A DNA stretch of 16,583 bases, taken from NCBI GenBank assembly GCA_016200785.1, contig JACQED010000224.1, positions 1-16,583 on the forward strand, written 5' to 3'. A program made the position numbers and the translations under genes. Position 1 is the stretch's first letter, and each line of letters opens with the position of its first letter. Under the pieces are notes generated by a model. It made no database searches. It was not told the origin of the DNA and was given only the letters and a program-made list of their open reading frames with translations. The stretch is from Chloroflexota bacterium (GTDB lineage Bacteria; Chloroflexota; Anaerolineae; Anaerolineales; JACQED01). Shown one piece after another: positions 15,007 through 16,583 of this stretch.

Positions 15007-15032
15007 ACAGCTGATTATGGCTGTGGTAGAAT
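15004..15032 (+). promoter_or_regulatory. Promoter of tRNA-Gln
   Basis: TAGACA (15004-15009, five of six consensus positions) and TAGAAT (15027-15032, five of six) are spaced by 17 bases. The predicted start lies about four bases before the mature tRNA end. The -35 box begins with the stop codon of the preceding exchanger gene. Confidence 0.65.
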
Positions 15033-15042
15033 TCGCGCGCTC

Positions 15043-15116
15043 TGGGGGATAGTTTAGTGGTAGAACAGCGGACTCTGGATCCGTGAGCCGAGGTTCGAAT
15101 CCTCGTCCCCCAGCCA
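15043..15116 (+). tRNA. tRNA-Gln, anticodon CUG, CCA encoded
   Basis: The 74-nt gene folds as a complete cloverleaf. Acceptor arms are TGGGGGA (15043-15049) and TCCCCCA (15106-15112), with discriminator G. The anticodon loop CTCTGGA reads CTG, and the T arm is GAGG TTCGAAT CCTC. The weak U1-A72 closing pair is a known glutaminyl-tRNA identity feature. CCA is encoded (15114-15116). It has its own promoter and a strong downstream terminator, so it is a single-gene transcription unit. Its 3' half is a common integration site for tyrosine recombinases, relevant to the recombinase-like fragment beyond the IS. Confidence 0.97.
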
Positions 15117-15126
15117 GATTATCTCA

Positions 15127-15166
15127 GGATCAAAAGCGCCCTCGAGCCGAGGGCGTTTTTTGATCC
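15127..15166. terminator. Strong bidirectional intrinsic terminator after tRNA-Gln
   Basis: Stem CGCCCTCG (15137-15144), loop AGC, CGAGGGCG (15148-15155), then TTTTTT (15156-15161). The flanks GGATCAAAA and TTTTGATCC extend the pairing and give a U-run on either strand. Confidence 0.92.
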
Positions 15167-15180
15167 CGTTGGATGTCAAT

Positions 15181-15224
15181 TACAGCGAATTCCCAACGCA
15201 GGTATCACCCCACTTAAGCGTGGT
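15181..15224 (+). repeat. Left terminal inverted repeat of the IS
   Basis: It matches the reverse complement of the right end except at two positions (15204 and 15210). It contains GAATTC and CTTAAG palindromes. Confidence 0.92.
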
Positions 15225-15297
15225 GGGGTCTCCAGACTTGTAAAAAATGGGGTTCATCAGCAGACTCTTGGGACTTCCACATCCGCGAGGGCAGCCA

Positions 15298-16431
15298 ATG
15301 AACCCACCAGCGATACGCTTCGCGTGTCCGAATCTGGGCTGTCCGGCAAGAGGTCAAACTGGCACAGGGAACCTTCAGGTGCATAGCCAAACCGACAAGC
15401 GGTATCGGTGCGCGGTTTGCCAACAAACCTTCACGACCACCCTGGGAAGGGGACTATCTTCTACCGCTGGCGCAACGACCCGAGCCTGGTCTTACAAGTG
15501 ATCACGTGGCGGGCCTATGGCTGTCCCGTTCAGGCGATGGTCAAAGCCTTCGGTCTGGATGAACGCACGGTGAGCGCTTGGCACAAACGCGCCGGCAAAC
15601 ATTGCCAAAGTGTCCATGAGCCTCTGGTCGAGAATAGTCAACAGGACTTACAACAAGTCCAAGCAGATGAAATCAAGGTCAAAACCCAGACAGGGACCTA
15701 CTGGATGGCGTTAGCCATGACCGTCTATACCCGTCTGTGGCTGGCTGGCGTCGTCAGCCGCAAACGAGATTTGGATTTGATCCAAGCCCTGGTGGACAAA
15801 GTTCGCGCCGTGGCTCGGTGTCGTCCGTTGGCGCTGGCGGTCGATGGTCTCGCCAGTTACGTGACCGCTTTTCGCCACGCCTTTCGTAGCCCACGGCCAC
15901 GGCGACGAGGCGAAACAGGTCGCGGCAAGATGGTTGCTTGGCCGGAGATCGCCATCGTGCAGGCCGTCAAGCAGCGCGTTGAAGGCCTCTTGACGGTTAG
16001 CGGCGTATGGTGCAAGGCGGCCAAGAAATGGTGGAACGCTTGCTCACAGCGACGCAGGGGAAAGGCGTGATCAACACGGCCTTTATGAAAGGCTCAACGC
16101 CACCTTCCGCCAGCGCTTGAACCCTCTGGTTCGCCGCACGTGCACCTTGGCGCGCCGCTCCGAAACTTTGACGGCTGGCATGGACCTCGTAGGCTGTTGC
16201 TACAATTTCTGCGATTTCCATCATCGTCTGCGCTTGAAGTTGTCCGTCGGTTCTTTCGGTCATCGGTGGGTACAGCCCACACCCGCTCTCGCGGCTGACT
16301 TGACGGACCATCAATGGACAACCGCGGAGTTGTTCGCTTTCAAAGTCCCGCCACCCCGCTGGAAACCACCCAAGCAACGCGGCCGGCCTTCGTTTGCCAT
16401 GATCCAACTGGCTCAACACTGGGCCAGTTGA
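15298..16431 (+). pseudogene. DDE transposase, inactivated by three single-base frame changes
   Basis: Reading across three frames gives a protein of about 375 residues. It has a zinc-ribbon (CPNLGC, then YRCAVCQQTF), a helix-turn-helix-like stretch (QAMVKAFGLDERTVSAWHKR), catalytic Asp in VQADEIKV and Asp in ALAVDGLASY. A C-terminal MERLNATFRQ-like segment should bear the third acidic residue. Breaks fall near 15450 (GGGAAGGGG, one base short), near 16000 (after GTTAG; one C short) and near 16087 (ATGAAAGG where ATGGAAAGG is expected). The last loss is inside the codon of the presumed catalytic Glu. Each is a one-base deletion at a short homopolymer. The start is probably ATG 15298, after GAGGG; an earlier in-frame ATG is at 15247. 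The stop TGA overlaps the right inverted repeat. Confidence 0.85.
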
Positions 16432-16474
16432 CCACGCTTAAGTGCGGTGACACCTGCGTTGGGAATTCGCTGTA
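16431..16474 (-). repeat. Right terminal inverted repeat of the IS
   Basis: Reverse-complement partner of 15181-15224. The first base is shared with the transposase stop codon. The outer end (CGCTGTA) is directly followed by the recombinase-like reading frame. Confidence 0.92.
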
Positions 16475-16583
16475 GAGAATTATCTGAAAGAGTGCAAGGG
16501 GCTGGGACTGGCCAAGTCCACCGTCGCAGCCTGCGATTTCGGGCTGTCACGGCTGGTGGCGCACGTGGGGCCGGCGACGCCGG
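16475..16583 (+). CDS. Possible tyrosine recombinase/integrase, N-terminal fragment (cut by IS and window end)
   Basis: The frame reads ENYLKECKGLGLAKSTVAAC, then DFGLSRLVAHVGPATP, and stays open to the window edge. The pattern (Tyr-Leu, a Glu/Lys-rich turn, GLxxxTV, then an aromatic and a Leu-rich helix) is that of the SAM-like core-binding domain that starts phage-type integrases. No start codon is visible after the IS; the frame runs back into the IS right end to a TGA at 16448. If the IS is removed exactly, the frame joins TTG GAT GTC AAT on the left flank without a stop, suggesting the gene once began near 15160-15169. Only ~36 residues are visible, so this is tentative; catalytic R-H-R-Y residues would lie beyond the window. 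Confidence 0.45.

Larger units (their letters stand above)
15181..16474 (+). mobile_element. Insertion sequence, 1294 bp, with 44-bp terminal inverted repeats
   Basis: Terminal inverted repeats are 15181-15224 and 16431-16474. They match at 42 of 44 bases; both begin TACAGCGAATTCCCAACGCA read inward. The element carries one transposase gene, now disrupted. The encoded protein joins an N-terminal zinc-ribbon to a DDE-type nuclease, loosely like IS1-type InsA plus InsB in one chain. I cannot assign an ISfinder family with certainty. The flanks (GATGTCAAT on the left, GAGAATTAT on the right) do not form a clear target duplication. Confidence 0.92.

Noticed and set aside
15440..15460. Programmed -1 frameshift in the transposase, as in IS1
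   Set aside because: There is no A-rich slippery heptamer at GGGAAGGGG, and two more breaks downstream cannot be explained this way. Decay is simpler.

Overview
The window reads as a GC-rich bacterial chromosome segment. My best guess is a Chloroflexota (Anaerolineae-like) genome. This rests on style rather than a marker gene: Pro/Thr-rich linkers behind lipoboxes, many surface lipoproteins, a SUMF1-fold lipoprotein, a Hanks-type kinase without PASTA repeats, and scattered short palindromic repeats. No rRNA or other decisive taxonomic marker is present.

Left part, + strand (1-6680): the 3' end of a GldG-like ABC-transport auxiliary gene and a coupled DUF4340 gene close an export-type operon. 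A primary sigma factor gene (rpoD-like) follows, preceded by a well-spaced sigma70 promoter ending right at its ATG. It is coupled by an ATGA overlap to a LiaF-like membrane protein. Then come two tandem paralogous lipoproteins with a glycosidase-like core. The first has three 36-bp palindromic repeat units embedded in frame in its N-terminal coding region. The second sits behind a promoter plus strong terminator-like hairpin, which could be a small RNA or an attenuated leader.

Middle (6681-12993): pyrG (CTP synthase) on + ends one base from the stop of a convergent SUMF1-like lipoprotein gene on -. Further along the minus strand lie ftsH, with its own terminator, and a Ser/Thr protein kinase. 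The kinase and a lipid kinase gene diverge from an 83-bp region carrying back-to-back promoters.

Right part, + strand (12994-16583): a diacylglycerol/sphingosine-type lipid kinase and a CAX-family Ca2+/H+ exchanger are followed by tRNA-Gln(CUG), whose -35 element overlaps the exchanger stop codon. A strong bidirectional terminator follows the tRNA. Next is a 1.29-kb insertion sequence with 44-bp inverted repeats and a transposase broken by three single-base frame changes. The window then runs off inside what looks like the N-terminus of a tyrosine recombinase. The order tRNA, IS, integrase-like fragment suggests the edge of an integrative element, most of which would lie beyond the window.

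No CRISPR array, defence operon or biosynthetic cluster is visible. The most noteworthy items are the in-frame palindromic repeats in the lipoprotein gene, the leader/sRNA candidate, and the tRNA-integrase junction interrupted by a decayed IS.
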